Shown: in pieces, positions 13,677 to 24,873 of the stretch | Position numbering within the stretch: position 1 is the stretch's first letter | Layout: every line of letters starts with the position of its first letter | NCBI GenBank assembly: GCA_002751075.1 | Contig: NAOQ01000731.1 | Coordinates: forward strand, 3,919 to 34,268 | Source of the DNA: Ichthyophonus hoferi | Lineage: Eukaryota; Opisthokonta; Ichthyosporea; Ichthyophonida; Ichthyophonidae | DNA: 30,350 nt | Direction of reading: 5' to 3' | Program-made: the position numbers and the translations under genes | Notes under the pieces: generated by a model | The model's database searches: none | Seen by the model: the letters and a program-made list of their open reading frames with translations, nothing else | Told to the model about the DNA's origin: nothing

Positions 13677-13989
13677 NNNNNNNNNNNNNNNNNNNNNNNN
13701 NNNNNNNNNNNNNNNNNNNNNNNNNNNNNNNNNNNNNNNNNNNNNNNNNNNNNNNNNNNNNNNNNNNNNNNNNNNNNNNNNNNNNNNNNNNNNNNNNNNN
13801 NNNNNNNNNNNNNNNNNNNNNNNNNNNNNNNNNNNNNNNNNNNNNNNNNNNNNNNNNNNNNNNNNNNNNNNNNNNNNNNNNNNNNNNNNNNNNNNNNNNN
13901 NNNNNNNNNNNNNNNNNNNNNNNNNNNNNNNNNNNNNNNNNNNNNNNNNNNNNNNNNNNNNNNNNNNNNNNNNNNNNNNNNNNNNNNNN

Positions 13990-14019
<30 letters not shown>
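13642..14019. repeat. TA dinucleotide microsatellite interrupted by an assembly gap
   Basis: About 35 bp of pure TA repeat precede the gap and about 30 bp follow it. The N run covers 13677-13989 (313 bases). The gap is almost certainly an unresolved TA array, and its true length is unknown. Apparent open frames across it are artefacts. Confidence 0.95.
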
Positions 14020-14022
<3 letters not shown>

Positions 14023-15990
14023 ACAACAGTATATAACACGTGCGCAGCATCTGCAATAAAATTACCCCAATTCCTTAGTTCACATAGTTCTTGTATGAGA
14101 CGGCAGTGTGAGAGAAAAGTTATGTAAATAAAGCTAACTGCATGCTTCATCTAAAATTATGTTGGGTAAGAACGAGAAAATTCCCAATAACGTATAGTTT
14201 TTAGAATTTCGGTAAACTAAAAAGGAAGTTTGGTAATCGCCGATTAATTAGTTGATTAAATTATGCTCCTGGAAAGATTAACTACCAAACAGAATCGGAG
14301 AGATAAATAATGCAAATTTTAACAAATACGTGAAAATTTTCTCTAGTTCTCTAAAATAAGCAGAATACCTATGTAATTTTTATAAAATCGTTGATATAAA
14401 ATAAGTATAAAATAAATAAATAATTTTAGTAGAAAGTTAAAAATTAACAACACTAGTGTATACAATCTTCCATACCGCTACACGGACAATTGTATGTTTG
14501 GTTATTTTGGATTTTAGCACTGGGGAGACAAATCCAAGATGCGATGATATGTATTCCTATCACCGTTATAAATCAAGTTAAATTTGTTTTGATGAAAAAA
14601 ATCTTTATAATGGTAGTTGATTAAGTAGTATTCTTTGCATTCAGCACAAATAGTATATCTAGTCGTATCACATGTTCAATTGCTCCACATGTTAGTTGCG
14701 TGACTGATTAATAAACCGAGCCAATCACAAATGACTTTGAATTCGCTTCGCATTGAACTTGATGCAAGTGTGGTTTCGTACCAAGGGTTTGGCTATTGTT
14801 TTAAAGCCTTTACTGATAGTTAATAATAAATGATATATGTCATGAGGGCGAGCATAAACGAGAACAAAACCGTAGAGCCAACTATTGTCAAATTAAAAAA
14901 GTGTAAATATAACCTTCTAAGCATGACCGAAAAGATCAATAATGTAGATGCTTGGGTTAATGTAAATACCATTGCAATATTGCATAATGCAGTTAATTCC
15001 CCTAAATGCATGTGTGCGGTCATTTGTATCATGGAATAGACCCACGAGTCATATCTCATCTCATATTCATATCTTACAGCAACAATCAATTAGACTCCAG
15101 TACACATACATACAAGTACATTGGTATATTGGCAAATATGTGTCTTAATTGGTTGCCAAGTAATATATGTGTAGGTTCTATAAACTTTGTGATTTACACA
15201 ATACTTAATACTTAGCATGCTTGTGTAAATGTGATAATCAGATGGTTTATCATGTGTTTAGCGACCATATTTTATTCGCCATCAACCGGTGGACAAACAT
15301 ATCTTTATAAAATAATATATTTTCATAATATCATATCACGTATGTACTTTCTATTTCGGGAAAACCGATCTCTAGATATACTGGTAAAATAAATAACTAT
15401 ACATGATCATGAATAATCTAGAATAATGCTCATATCATATTTTATCCTTTACAAATTATATTTTGTGCAACAGATGAACAAAACTTGACCCTAATTGGTT
15501 AACCCAATGACATAAGGGCCAGTGCAGTTCATCGAATGATCGTAGAGTGGGAATTACATCGCAATTCCGATCTAATGGATTAATTATTACCGCTATAATT
15601 TCTTATGCTAGGCTCAAATTTATTGTGATAAAAAGGAAAAAATCAAATATATATTGGAATAAATAATAAAAAACTTTAATTTTTAACGGAATTGTATTAT
15701 TATTTCATGTTGTTAATAATTGAATAACATAATTATATTGTTTGAATGTTTTATTGGTTGGTGAGCCGCTTCAGTTCATCTCATTAATGATTTGTTATCA
15801 TTTATTAAAATAACTAGGTCGAATTACAAAAAATCATCTATTGGTTACACCATTTTGTTCTAAAATATTATTGGCTAACACACATTAGGAGTTGAAAACA
15901 ATTGGTACGTTCGAATTTGTACAGTGAGCACTATGATTATTATCAACAGGCTTAAAACCGCGAAACACCATTCTTCCCTCGTTTCAACGT
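14020..15990. other. AT-rich DNA upstream of the syntenin-like gene
   Basis: No gene was recognised. An 89-codon hydrophobic frame at 14820-15089 (- strand) could encode two membrane-spanning helices, but its length is not significant at this base composition. The promoter of the gene at 15998 should lie in the last few hundred bases; I see no decisive core element there. Confidence 0.45.
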
Positions 15991-15997
15991 TTCAATC

Positions 15998-16351
15998 ATG
16001 AATGGATATGGTTGTAGAAGTTTTTTGAAGGTCGCTGTCGTGCCTAACGAAGAGTCTAAAAAATCATCTTTTGGTTACAGAGAGATAACTGTTAAAAAAG
16101 CACACAATCAAACATTTGGTGCACATTTCTGCTCTGTTAGTAAGCATCTATGTGTTGCCCGTGTCGATTGCTTTGGCGCCGATTACCAATATTCGCCGGC
16201 GTACCGTATGGGTCTAAGGTTTGGTGACCGAATTCATGTAGTCAACGGAGTAACTACCTCTAGTGAGACTAATGTCTACAAGCTAGAAGCATTGTTAAAG
16301 GCTGCTACAGATATCACAATTGGAGTGGATGATAGGCCAGAGACTATGAAG
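15998..16351 (+). CDS. Syntenin-like tandem-PDZ protein, exon 1 (PDZ1)
   Basis: Exon 1 encodes residues 1-118 and carries the first PDZ domain, at about residues 28-118. The closest match known to me is syntenin (SDCBP), a cytosolic and membrane-associated adaptor that binds C-terminal tails of syndecans and other receptors. The diagnostic stretch SPAYRMGLRFGDRIHVVNG corresponds to syntenin's SPASLVGLRFGDQVLQING, and ITIGVDDRP corresponds to ITMTIRDRP at the PDZ1-PDZ2 link. The carboxylate-binding loop reads TFGAHF, an unusual version. Vertebrate syntenin has an N-terminal region of about 110 residues with LYPxL-type motifs before PDZ1; here only about 27 residues precede it. The ATG at 15998 is the first in frame after an upstream in-frame stop. 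The exon ends AAG|GTTGGT, phase 0. An undetected 5' exon is possible. Confidence 0.85.
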
Positions 16352-16502
16352 GTTGGTTTTTTTGTCTTGTTATTGTTTTTGGTTATATATATCTGGACTG
16401 TTAGTCTCCTGTATTTAAAATTTTGTCAACTTGTCTATCTTTTATGCATGTTTATGCAGACAAGCAGACATTTATATTGAATTAACTTTGTATTTTACCT
16501 AG
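16352..16502 (+). other. Intron of the syntenin-like gene (151 nt)
   Basis: The intron begins GTTGGT and ends in a pyrimidine-rich TATTTTACCTAG. Removing it joins the two PDZ halves in phase 0 at the same point where syntenin passes from RPFER to PDZ2, which supports both splice sites. Confidence 0.85.
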
Positions 16503-17162
16503 GTGGCTATATCTCACAAAGGGGAAGATCTTGGAATCGAGTTTGTAGAGGGTGAAATATCTTCTATCGAGAAAGATTCTCTGTGTTACCACGCTGGGTT
16601 TAAAGTTAGGGATACTGTCGTGCAGATTAACAACTACTGCGTCTTGGGAATGTGTGATAAGTTAATTATGAATACAATAAAAAAGGCGATACGTGAGAGT
16701 CCAGGTTATGAGGTCAGAATGGTGGTGATGAGTCCAATGCATGCAAATCAACTTATGTCGGGACTTGCCCAAATCATGGACGATTTATACATTACAAACA
16801 GGACAGTTTATCAGTTTGTCAACGATACATTGTCTCTAGATCCATATGTTGATGAAGATTATGTAGAACGTATATACGTCAAAGAGGATACACCGAAATC
16901 TAAACGATTGGTAAAAACCGGAATGCATGGGGAGAACATCAGCTCTTTTAACCCTGCTGTCTCATCTTCCAATGGAGAGAACATCGGCTCCCCCAAACCT
17001 ACTGTTTCATCCTCCACAGTCGATGGTAACTGTGTGACATCCACAACAATCAGTGTGGCGGGTAAATACGAATGGAAGAAAAAGTTCCCTTCCTTTGTTA
17101 ATATAATGAGGGTTGGTCAAGAATTTTTCAACGTCCGGAGTGAAATTTCTCTGCCGGCTTAA
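16503..17162 (+). CDS. Syntenin-like tandem-PDZ protein, exon 2 (PDZ2 and novel tail)
   Basis: Exon 2 encodes 219 residues, giving a 337-residue protein (human syntenin has 298). PDZ2 spans about the first 78 residues: EDLGIEF is the carboxylate-binding loop, and ISSIEKDSLCYHAGF followed by VVQINNYCVLGM aligns with syntenin's ITSIVKDSSAARNGL and ICEINGQNVIGL. After PDZ2, VVMSPMHANQLMSGL parallels syntenin's short end ITIMPAFIFEHIIKRM. Human syntenin stops soon after this point, but this protein continues for about 130 residues. The tail has an acidic/tyrosine part (DPYVDEDYVERIYV) and a serine-rich part with two imperfect copies of a unit like GENISSFNPAVSSSN. I do not recognise a domain in the tail. 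The frame is intact to the TAA at 17160-17162. Confidence 0.85.
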   Translation: MAISHKGEDLGIEFVEGEISSIEKDSLCYHAGFKVRDTVVQINNYCVLGMCDKLIMNTIKKAIRESPGYEVRMVVMSPMHANQLMSGLAQIMDDLYITNRTVYQFVNDTLSLDPYVDEDYVERIYVKEDTPKSKRLVKTGMHGENISSFNPAVSSSNGENIGSPKPTVSSSTVDGNCVTSTTISVAGKYEWKKKFPSFVNIMRVGQEFFNVRSEISLPA

Positions 17163-17340
17163 TTGGCTTGGCTTACGACTTAGTATTTTCTTTTTGGGCT
17201 GGTATCAGCTCTTGTTATTGAGAGTTGGACGCCTGATAAGTCAATATTAACTCGGCTTGCTATAGCGAACAAGAGAGCTTTTAATTAATTATTTTTTAGA
17301 TATGTATATAGTATATATAAGGTATCCATAATTGTGATGC

Positions 17341-17500
17341 ACAATAAAATAGGCACTGCGAAGTCTTATGGCAAGAGACTCGGACTTCAAGTAGTGTAGT
17401 TCATTTGAACAAAAAACCAACACAATAAAATAGGCACTACGAAGTCTTATGGCAAGAGACTCGGACTTCAGTAGTGTAGTTCATTTGAAAAGTTTCATTT
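17341..17500 (+). repeat. 81-bp tandem duplication carrying two AATAAA signals
   Basis: Two near-identical units start at 17341 and 17422. Each begins with acaataaaataggcact and ends with a gtagtgtagttcatttga segment. Each contains AATAAA about 180-265 bp after the stop codon, so the duplication probably doubles the polyadenylation signal of the syntenin-like gene. A few substitutions and a 1-nt indel separate the copies, which suggests a fairly recent event. Confidence 0.85.
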
Positions 17501-19200
17501 GAACAAAAAATTGAAAAAATTCTGCTGCATTCTATTATACTATACTACATTGTATAGTATTAATAATTGTAACTGTTGTACTTAGTTCTATTTGATGGAC
17601 AAGTCCCTACAATTAATTGATCTAGACGGTTATCACTAAATCTAGATTAATATATTATAAATATATAAGCAGGTAAAGGACAAGCTAAATCCATCGAGTT
17701 CTTGCTCGCACTTTGTTTTGACTTCAGACACTTTAAGCTACCTTGTCTTGTTATCGTTGGGATTTCCAATAAGAAAATTGAGTGTCAGCTTTGTATTGTG
17801 AATTATGATTGGATTTTAATATTATGATTTAATGTGAGGTGTTACTGTGAGTGAAACTGGTACATATTTTGTTTTTATTTTATCAGAAAAGCATGCCTAG
17901 ACTTGGTGTATTAATAGTTTAATAGCAATGAATTTTATCTTTTTAACAAGTCGGTTTTAGTTAGTTTGATTACATATATTCTTGTTTAATTTTACTTTAA
18001 AATCATTTACCTAAGCATTAAGCCAACACTTATACAATAATAGTATATACTCGTAGTATATTATTATGCCCTCGTTGGAAAGTTATTATATTCCTATTAC
18101 CATGCCTAGAAAGATGGTGATACTACCACATACTCTATGGAAGGTATATATACAAATAAGGACATAACTACTTCTTGGTTTCAGTTACATTACCACTGTA
18201 GTTGTTATTCATTAGTATTGTATTTTATTTTTTATTTATTGTACCGTGAAGATCTCTATAGTATATGATGTTGTTGAAAACATTCACTTTTGTTATATGG
18301 CTAATTGTGGCCCTGTTAGTTGAAATATATGATGAACACCAACGTTTTGTTTTCTTCCTCTTTTCCAGTCCCTCATTCTAGCAGTTGCTTTTACTTGACC
18401 TGATCCAAATTGGAATATCATGCTTCCAATTAGCAATGTATAATTAAATAATTAACCAACTAATATATATGTAATTCTGCTGACTGCTAGGTTTTTAAAC
18501 GTTTGTTTGTGCCATTTAATTACTAGAAATAAGAAAAACAGAACAATGATAAACCAATAGTGATAATAAACGAAAAATATAACTTGGTCTTTATAGTTAT
18601 TTATTTATTATATAGAAATAAAATGCAAAACATTCTACTTGAAATGATACAGTTACTTTGCGCTATGATAACATAAAATAATGTAACAGAAAACCAGAAG
18701 TAATACACTGGGTCGTGCTTTTTTCATAAAAGCGCTTTGGTTTGCACATTTCGTTATTGTTTTGATTGCAATTTTTAAATTTATAAAAATGATATTATTG
18801 GCTTAGGAATTTTTAGAACAGTGATGCAAATTTAAAAACTTGCAGAGCCAGTTAATTATAATTATATTTGGATAGAAATGCCTAGAAACAGATGGTATCT
18901 GATGGTATCTGATCGTCCAAACCGAATATTATCGGATGCGGTGTGCGGTGTGCGGTGTGCCATGGTATTTAACCATAAACCTACTAGTTCCAAATGTACA
19001 TTGTATATATTATAAAGTAGATAATAAATGTCGTCAAAAAAAAAAATGTATATACGGTAATAATATTTAGTATTAAAAGTAGTATAGTAATTGGTACATA
19101 ATTTATATAATATTTTACATAATATTTGGGTCCATTTGTTTGCATAAGATCATGACACCCTGGGTTAATTACCAACATATATTTCTATGAATAATGATTG

Positions 19201-19359
19201 CCAAGATATCCAGTAATATGTATTTATAGATATTCAGCTGCATATTGTTTGTTCTAAATATGTGATCAACCTGTATGATAAACAATTATCGCCAAGATAT
19301 CCAATAATATGTATTTATGGATATTCAACTGGCGCATATCGTTTGTTCTAAATATGTGA
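19201..19359. repeat. Tandem direct repeat, period 91 bp, two copies
   Basis: Copy 1 starts at 19201 (ccaagatatccagtaata) and copy 2 at 19292 (ccaagatatccaataata). Both continue through tatttat-gatattca and end in gtttgttctaaatatgtgat. About six differences separate the copies. No coding content was seen. Confidence 0.85.
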
Positions 19360-20325
19360 TGAGATTATTTAAATATTGTACATCATGTAGGTTGGTAACT
19401 AACAATCGTACTGGATGTTAGTTAACTAATACCAACATTAATAAAGTATATAAACTAAAGCGACTGGCTTTGCGCATAGGTTTTCAGTTAAAACGTGGCA
19501 TATGAATATATTTAAGTGGTTATGTATTAGCTCGGCTAAAAGGTATTAGATTTAGAAGCACATTCGATACAGACAAAAGTAAATTTTCTGTCGCACAATT
19601 GATATTAAGGATAATCTTATGAGATGTCCTCATGGTTTAAATTTTACGCCCACAAACGCGTATCAGTAACTTTACAAACATTATTTAGAAATTATATAGA
19701 AATACAAATACACACGGGTATGATTATGTTGTAAATATAAAATCAGGGGAGGATGTGTCTTCCATTACTAATATTAGTTATACTAGAGTATTCTTGGTCT
19801 TTATTAAGGTTAAAATCACTGAACTGAATAGCGTCAGAAGCCTTTATTATATATTTATAGTAATTTTTGGCGGATATTCTGGTAATGTATAATCCCGAAT
19901 ATACAACGCTTTTAGTGCCACTGATCTGCATTGTTAATTGCTAACATAATACATATTGATGAATATATTAATATTATTACATACACAGTATGCACACAAT
20001 ATATAAAAAGTTAATACACACGTATATATCACAAACACTTTACATACAAACTAAAGTGAACACGGATAGAACCTAATAACTCATGTTGATCTATGATAAT
20101 TGAATGTGCTGCTGAGAATTTAGAATTTACATAACTAGTAATGGCTCTACAATAGTAGGCGAGCCACTTGATGCGGCTATAGCCAATAATATGCGCAGCA
20201 CCAACTAGATTGTCCTCTTGCATATATAAAATTTACTTTTGTGTCTCAGGATCCAGTAAATCTTCAATGTTGTTAGATTGACATCCTTTCTTCATGCCGA
20301 GTCCAAGCATATATGTATTGGGTTT

Positions 20326-20369
20326 ATCCTATAGGGAAGACTGCTTAATTACTAGGCTTCCTATAGGAT
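20326..20369. repeat. Inverted repeat, 13-14-bp arms
   Basis: The arms atcctatagggaag (20326-20339) and cttcctataggat (20357-20369) pair with one bulged G around a 17-nt loop. No neighbouring gene explains it. Confidence 0.7.
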
Positions 20370-20749
20370 CTTGATTGTACTTATTTGATTATATGTCTTC
20401 AATCTAACTTTAGTGCCATACATTTTTGTACTATGTATGCAAATAAAGTATCAATAAACCTGCTGATGTGAGACGTGGGCCAGGGGTTTTTGTTTCTCTT
20501 CTAATTTTAGATTATTTGTTGAAGGTGGGTAGAATTATTACTCCCTCTGATTAGAGAGGCGGTGCTATTTAAAACAGCTAGTAAATGATAGCTGACAGGG
20601 TTATGGGTGTAGTATATTTTTTATTGTGTTAATAAATTAGACTTTTTTTTAAAAAAAAAAAAAAATCAGTTGTCTATTTTAAGGATGGAACAGTAACAAT
20701 GGTGACAGTTGCCTAGGGGAGGGAAAAATGATCACATAAGCAACAGCAG

Positions 20750-22580
20750 GACATCAAGATGGGGGACACAGCAATGTGGACAGAGCTAAGAAATGTTTAT
20801 CCCCTGGTAGTTCTGTCTGGCTTCAGTGAGAACACTAGCTTTGTGTCATGGTATGAGGATGTGCAGATGCAGTTTAATAAGTACTGTTGTATGCCTCACC
20901 TGTTGAGGGTGGTACCCACAACAAACAGCGTGGTGGTTTTTCCATTCGGTGACATTGTTAACAATCTAACAGAGTTGTTTGCATGTAGTTTGGTTTTGCA
21001 CTCTTTGCCAGTAGTCATTAAGGCTACTTGTAGAGTTAATCTCTTCATCTCCATGTACTGAATGGTCGACAATATCAAGTCCCAAAACAGTCTGCATGTG
21101 GATGGGGCTATTGACTCCAAGGTGACTAGATACCAGGCATGCACTTTTCAACCTAACTCAGAATGGTGAAGGAGAGCTAGCAGATCCATGGAACCTGGCA
21201 TTGTTGCATCAAACACAACAACATGGGCCAAATATTTAGGCATGCTTTGAGCTGCATAAATAATGCAAATATACTCCATCTGATGAAACTACTCCACACT
21301 TATGGCCTTAAATTCGTTTAAAGCCCTAACTGTTCATTGGATAAACTCAGAAACAATTTATGAGTTTATCCAATAAACAGTCGGGGCTTTAAATAAACTT
21401 AAGGCCATGGATGTAAAGTAGTCTCTTCCAACGGAGTATATTCAGATCACATCGTTCATGCTGTTTGTAGCATGCTTAAATGTTTGGCCCATGTTGTTGC
21501 ATTTGATGCAGCAATGCCAAGTTTTATAAATCTACCGGCTATAGCTTTGACAAATACTTCAATTGTTTTGATGTTGTTACCTAAAATGAGCACATCATCA
21601 ACATAGCACAATACCCAAAAGAAGCACCCTCACGCTTTGTACACATAAATATATGGATCATTATGAAGGCTCTCAAGGCCTAGACTTACAAGAAATTTTT
21701 GAAAGAACATTGAATCAGATTAGTAGTGTCTCTCACATTCCAGATAGAGCTTTATCCAACTTCCAGATAACATCTGGTCTTTTACTGTCATGGTGCATGA
21801 GAGGTTGATGAACATAAGCCAATTCCTGGAGAAAACCATTAAGATAAGCACATCTAGCATTCAGCTACCGTATTGTTAAGCCTAATGCAGCATCTAGACT
21901 TAGAGCTGTTTGTAATAATATCAATGTTGCAATTAGAGATGACGTAATGAAAGACCCAAAAGGTTCAACTAGGCATCTAGACTTACAAATAAAAAAAATC
22001 AGCAATAGTGACATTTTCTTCCATAAAACTTAGTACATCAACCAGTTACTCCAAGACCTTAGAGAGTGTAAGATACCAAACAATGTAAGGTCTCTATTAG
22101 CTCCTGGCTGTATACAGTGGTATCCAAAAGTTAAGCAAGGAGCAACAGACAAGTCTGCATGTGCTGGCTATATTGAATCATTGCAATAGTTGTCTTGAAC
22201 AACAACACCAGACATAGCAGAATCAGTTGCATATATGGGAAAATTTAGTGCTAACTCTCACAAAGGCGATTTAAGGATGGTGTTACGATTGTTAAGTGTG
22301 AATGAACACATAGTTTGACTGAAATCCTGATAACAAGCAGTGATACCATGATCAGTCTTATATTAGTTAATTAAATACCATTCTTTAATAAGTAAATTGA
22401 TTTATCAATATTTAGTATGTAGTATGTGAACACTTAGATCAATGAGGAAATTGGCTAATTTGCCATCTAAAATAAAGACATATCACCATTTGAGTATTGA
22501 GGTAAGATCAGACAATTTTAGTGGGTCTCTGTGAGCTGTCATGAGTTGTATTGGCCCAAATGAATATTTACAGTCAGTCC
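20750..22580 (-). mobile_element. Second copia-type retroelement fossil, rearranged and broken
   Basis: Reverse-transcriptase remnants of a Ty1/copia-type element read on the - strand. A stretch like AYLNGFLQELAYVHQP lies near 21802-21865, matching the family's AFLNG...EEVYM.QP motif. It is followed by a WKLDKALSG-like piece near 21740-21760 and the catalytic-box relative CYVDDVLILGNN near 21570-21610. The order fits the family. Part of the element beyond the YVDD box is present twice in opposite orientations, forming the palindrome listed separately. A + strand ORF at 20759-21061 may derive from another part of the same or a related element, but I could not assign it. There are many breaks, so the copy is old and dead. 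No LTRs were identified, and the ends are approximate. Confidence 0.6.
21172..21548. repeat. Long imperfect palindrome, arms about 180 bp, 11-bp spacer
   Basis: The left arm (about 21172-21349) and right arm (about 21361-21548) are reverse complements with scattered mismatches and small indels. Examples are caacaacatgggccaaa on the left against tttggcccatgttgttg on the right, and ggataaactca against tgagtttatcc at the centre. The outer arm sequence belongs to the copia fossil, so an inverted duplication formed after or during insertion. The inner 90 bp may be a separate inverted-repeat element. Confidence 0.85.
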
Positions 22581-22843
22581 CATTTATAATAATGAATGCA
22601 ACTATACAGGTGTTAGCCACAATTGACATGCATGATAAAGACCAGAAAAGTATAAATAAAAACTAAAATAACCAATAAAGGGTCCCAGCCCCTAGTACAC
22701 TCACTCACATATGTGGTAACAGTAGCAAAAATACAAAAGCACTCATAACACATACAAAACCTCACATTTAATTTTATATATGTAATAATCACATAATTAT
22801 TGTAATGTCTAGTCCACTGTTGTCACTTGCATACAATAATCAG
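22581..22843. other. AT-rich DNA after the second copia fossil, nothing recognised
   Basis: No coding region or repeat family could be identified on either strand. Confidence 0.4.
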
Positions 22844-23350
22844 TGTTCAGATCTCTCACGCATTCAGAAGTTGGAGAACTGCTTACTAACACTAGATAAT
22901 GACCGTAGTTATTATTTACATCAATATAACACCCTATACCCATCAGTTTCATTGTGCAATTTCAGCATAGCTCTTAAGTGAATTAAGGCATCTATTCCCT
23001 TTGAATTACAACAGAGGTATAATTACTACAGCCAGTTAGCTAAAGAGTCAGTATATGTGCCTTCCATAGAATCTCCAGCACAACAACTGAGCCTTAAGGA
23101 TAACTCAGATCGAGTGACTATTACTACCACTGGTCCACAAAAATTAACTACTATATAATATTCAATTGGACATCCCAAAAGCTGTGGGCAAGTTGCTAGA
23201 ACTACCACAGAATCTTATAGATGGTCATGAAAAAATTAGAAATTATGAGAGAATTCATACCAAGTTTTGGATTACTAGCCCCCCACTAATTAACATTGAG
23301 TTGGAACCAATGCATCCAATGTTTTTTTTATTACAGCTTATTTCTTTATG
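22844..23350 (+). pseudogene. Unidentified coding-like fragment
   Basis: A + strand frame from 22844 to 23158 (about 105 codons, one interruption) has strikingly protein-like composition, for example SRIQKLENCLLTLDNDRSYY and YNYYSQLAKESVYVPS. The first piece looks amphipathic, as in a short coiled coil. A second open stretch in another frame (about 23161-23350) includes VGKLLELPQNLIDGHEKI. I recognise no family. It may be a decayed host exon pair, part of an unrecognised mobile element, or chance. It is not clearly connected with the neighbouring copia fossil, whose pol remnants lie on the other strand. Confidence 0.3.
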
Positions 23351-24374
23351 ATACCGGATCTTGCCTGGGGAAACCTCAGTATGAGTGCATCAATGAGTGT
23401 GCATTCTTTCTTTTTCGTTTTAGTTCTCTCTAATGTTCCAACCAATGGGAGGGTTACAATATATGTAAGAGCGTATAGTTCAGGACTGTCAGGCAAAATA
23501 ATATATATAATCAACTCAAAAGTAGTCAAATGCATTATCTACATATATTAAGACAAACGGTCAAGCCTTATTAATTATATTAATAAACTCTCTGATTTGA
23601 ATGTGAATTAACAAACTATATTAAGCAGCTGAATATGTACCTAAGTATTAACCAGAAGAGAGATGGTATTTGTGACTTATAACTCTCTCTTTTAAAGCTT
23701 ATTTTATGACATGGAATAGTTTTCAAACTGAAACTTCTTTAACTTATTCTTTAATTAACCCAAAAATATATGAAAAGTACACTTTACGTAAAAGTAGTGG
23801 AAGACATCACCTAAAATTCACAACGGCAAAAGCGTTCTAGCCCTATTAATTATATTAGCAAATTCTAATTAGTCAATTTAAATAATAGAGTAATATACAC
23901 TATTCTATAATTTCATTTTGCAATAGAATAGTTTTCACATCAAAATTTGATAAATTGGATAATTTAATTGCTATACACATCCCAGGATAGAGATAAAGAT
24001 AGGAATACAGCAGATGTAAAATATAATACAATAACATGCACAATGAACCCACTACAAATAGAGATGGTTAATATCATTCTAGACATCCATATATACATAT
24101 ATACCTTAACAAAACCTTATGTATACCGCAAAGGAAAAAGATAAAATTCACTTAGAATCTGGGGTAGGTAAATATTCTCCATAATCATGTATTGTTTTTT
24201 GTTGTTTTAGTTGTTAAACTAGTGACAAAGACTTTCATTAGTAATGTCTTGTAATAGTCATCAAAATACAATATGAAAACTGGTAGAATAGGATATGTTA
24301 TAGTAGGGAAAGATAGGATAGGCTATGAGTTTGTGTTCAAACACTGCAGTTCTAGGTAAGGGAATGCAGGAGAT
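23351..24374. other. AT-rich DNA downstream of the DIS3 gene
   Basis: This stretch contains the 3' flank and presumably the 3' untranslated region of the - strand gene ending at 24375. No further gene was recognised. A pyrimidine run ending in TTTTAG near 23405-23424 (+ strand) resembles a splice acceptor but has no supported exon. Confidence 0.4.
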
Positions 24375-24578
24375 CTACTTGGCTGTTTTACGCTTCTTTG
24401 GAGTTGGTTCCCTTTTCTTGGCAGAGACATCTTCAGTCTCTCCAGGCTTAGTACCATTTTGTTTTTCACCAGTTTGCTCAGGTTTTTGTTGAGGGCTTTT
24501 CACAACTTTATCCTCAACTTCTTGTAGGGTTGGGGGAGCAGGGTTGACCGACACTCCAGGTACCACGGGGTTTACAAG
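24375..24578 (-). CDS. DIS3: DIS3 terminal exon, residues 373-439, basic tail
   Basis: The exon opens LVNPVVPGVSV (human LVEPQIPGISI), which places it just after the S1 domain. It then runs into about 55 low-complexity residues rich in P, K, E and T, and ends AKKREPTPKKRKTAK before the TAG at 24375-24377. Human DIS3 also ends in a lysine-rich GPKKKKMKLGK. The tail is probably a nuclear-localisation signal and is longer here than in human. The acceptor is TTCTATACAG. Confidence 0.95.
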   Translation of the reverse strand, partial: LVNPVVPGVSVNPAPPTLQEVEDKVVKSPQQKPEQTGEKQNGTKPGETEDVSAKKREPTPKKRKTAK

Positions 24579-24639
24579 CTGTATAGAATATATATAATAT
24601 AATATATATGTATAATTGTATAATGTGTTGCAGAAGAAG

Positions 24640-24690
24640 AACGAAAAGGAAAGATAGATAAGTAAATAGATAGATAAATAGGTAGACATA
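24640..24690. repeat. GATA-like tetranucleotide repeat in a DIS3 intron
   Basis: The imperfect run gatagataagtaaatagata is followed by further gata/taaa units. Confidence 0.75.
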
Positions 24691-24873
24691 TCAAGCATGT
24701 TAGACTGTAGCTTTGAGCCAAGAGTTCAATTTATTCTAACTAAACAACAATCAACATTTTAGTATAGATATATATGTATTATAGTATAAGAATATTCTAT
24801 AACATTAACAACAACCCATATTAACCCAATCACAACCACTGAATAAAATCTTAATAATAATCCATAAACCTAC

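Larger units (their letters stand above)
17501..20750. other. AT-rich intergenic DNA with small repeats
   Basis: No gene was recognised on either strand. The stretch holds a triple GCGGTGT tandem near 18940-18960, a 91-bp tandem repeat (19201-19359), a hairpin (20326-20369) and a T-run/A-run junction near 20643-20665. Confidence 0.5.

Noticed and set aside
13593-14150. Open frames of 130-185 codons across the N run
   Set aside because: They exist only because N codons and TATA repeats contain no stops; the sequence is a gap in a microsatellite.
14820-15089. 89-codon hydrophobic - strand ORF resembling two membrane helices
   Set aside because: At about 35% GC several ORFs of this length are expected by chance in 30 kb, and AT-rich codons favour hydrophobic residues. 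No family match.
17199-17215. TGGTATCAGCTC, similar to the copia primer-binding site TGGTATCAGAGC
   Set aside because: Only the first nine bases agree, and no LTR or element lies next to it.
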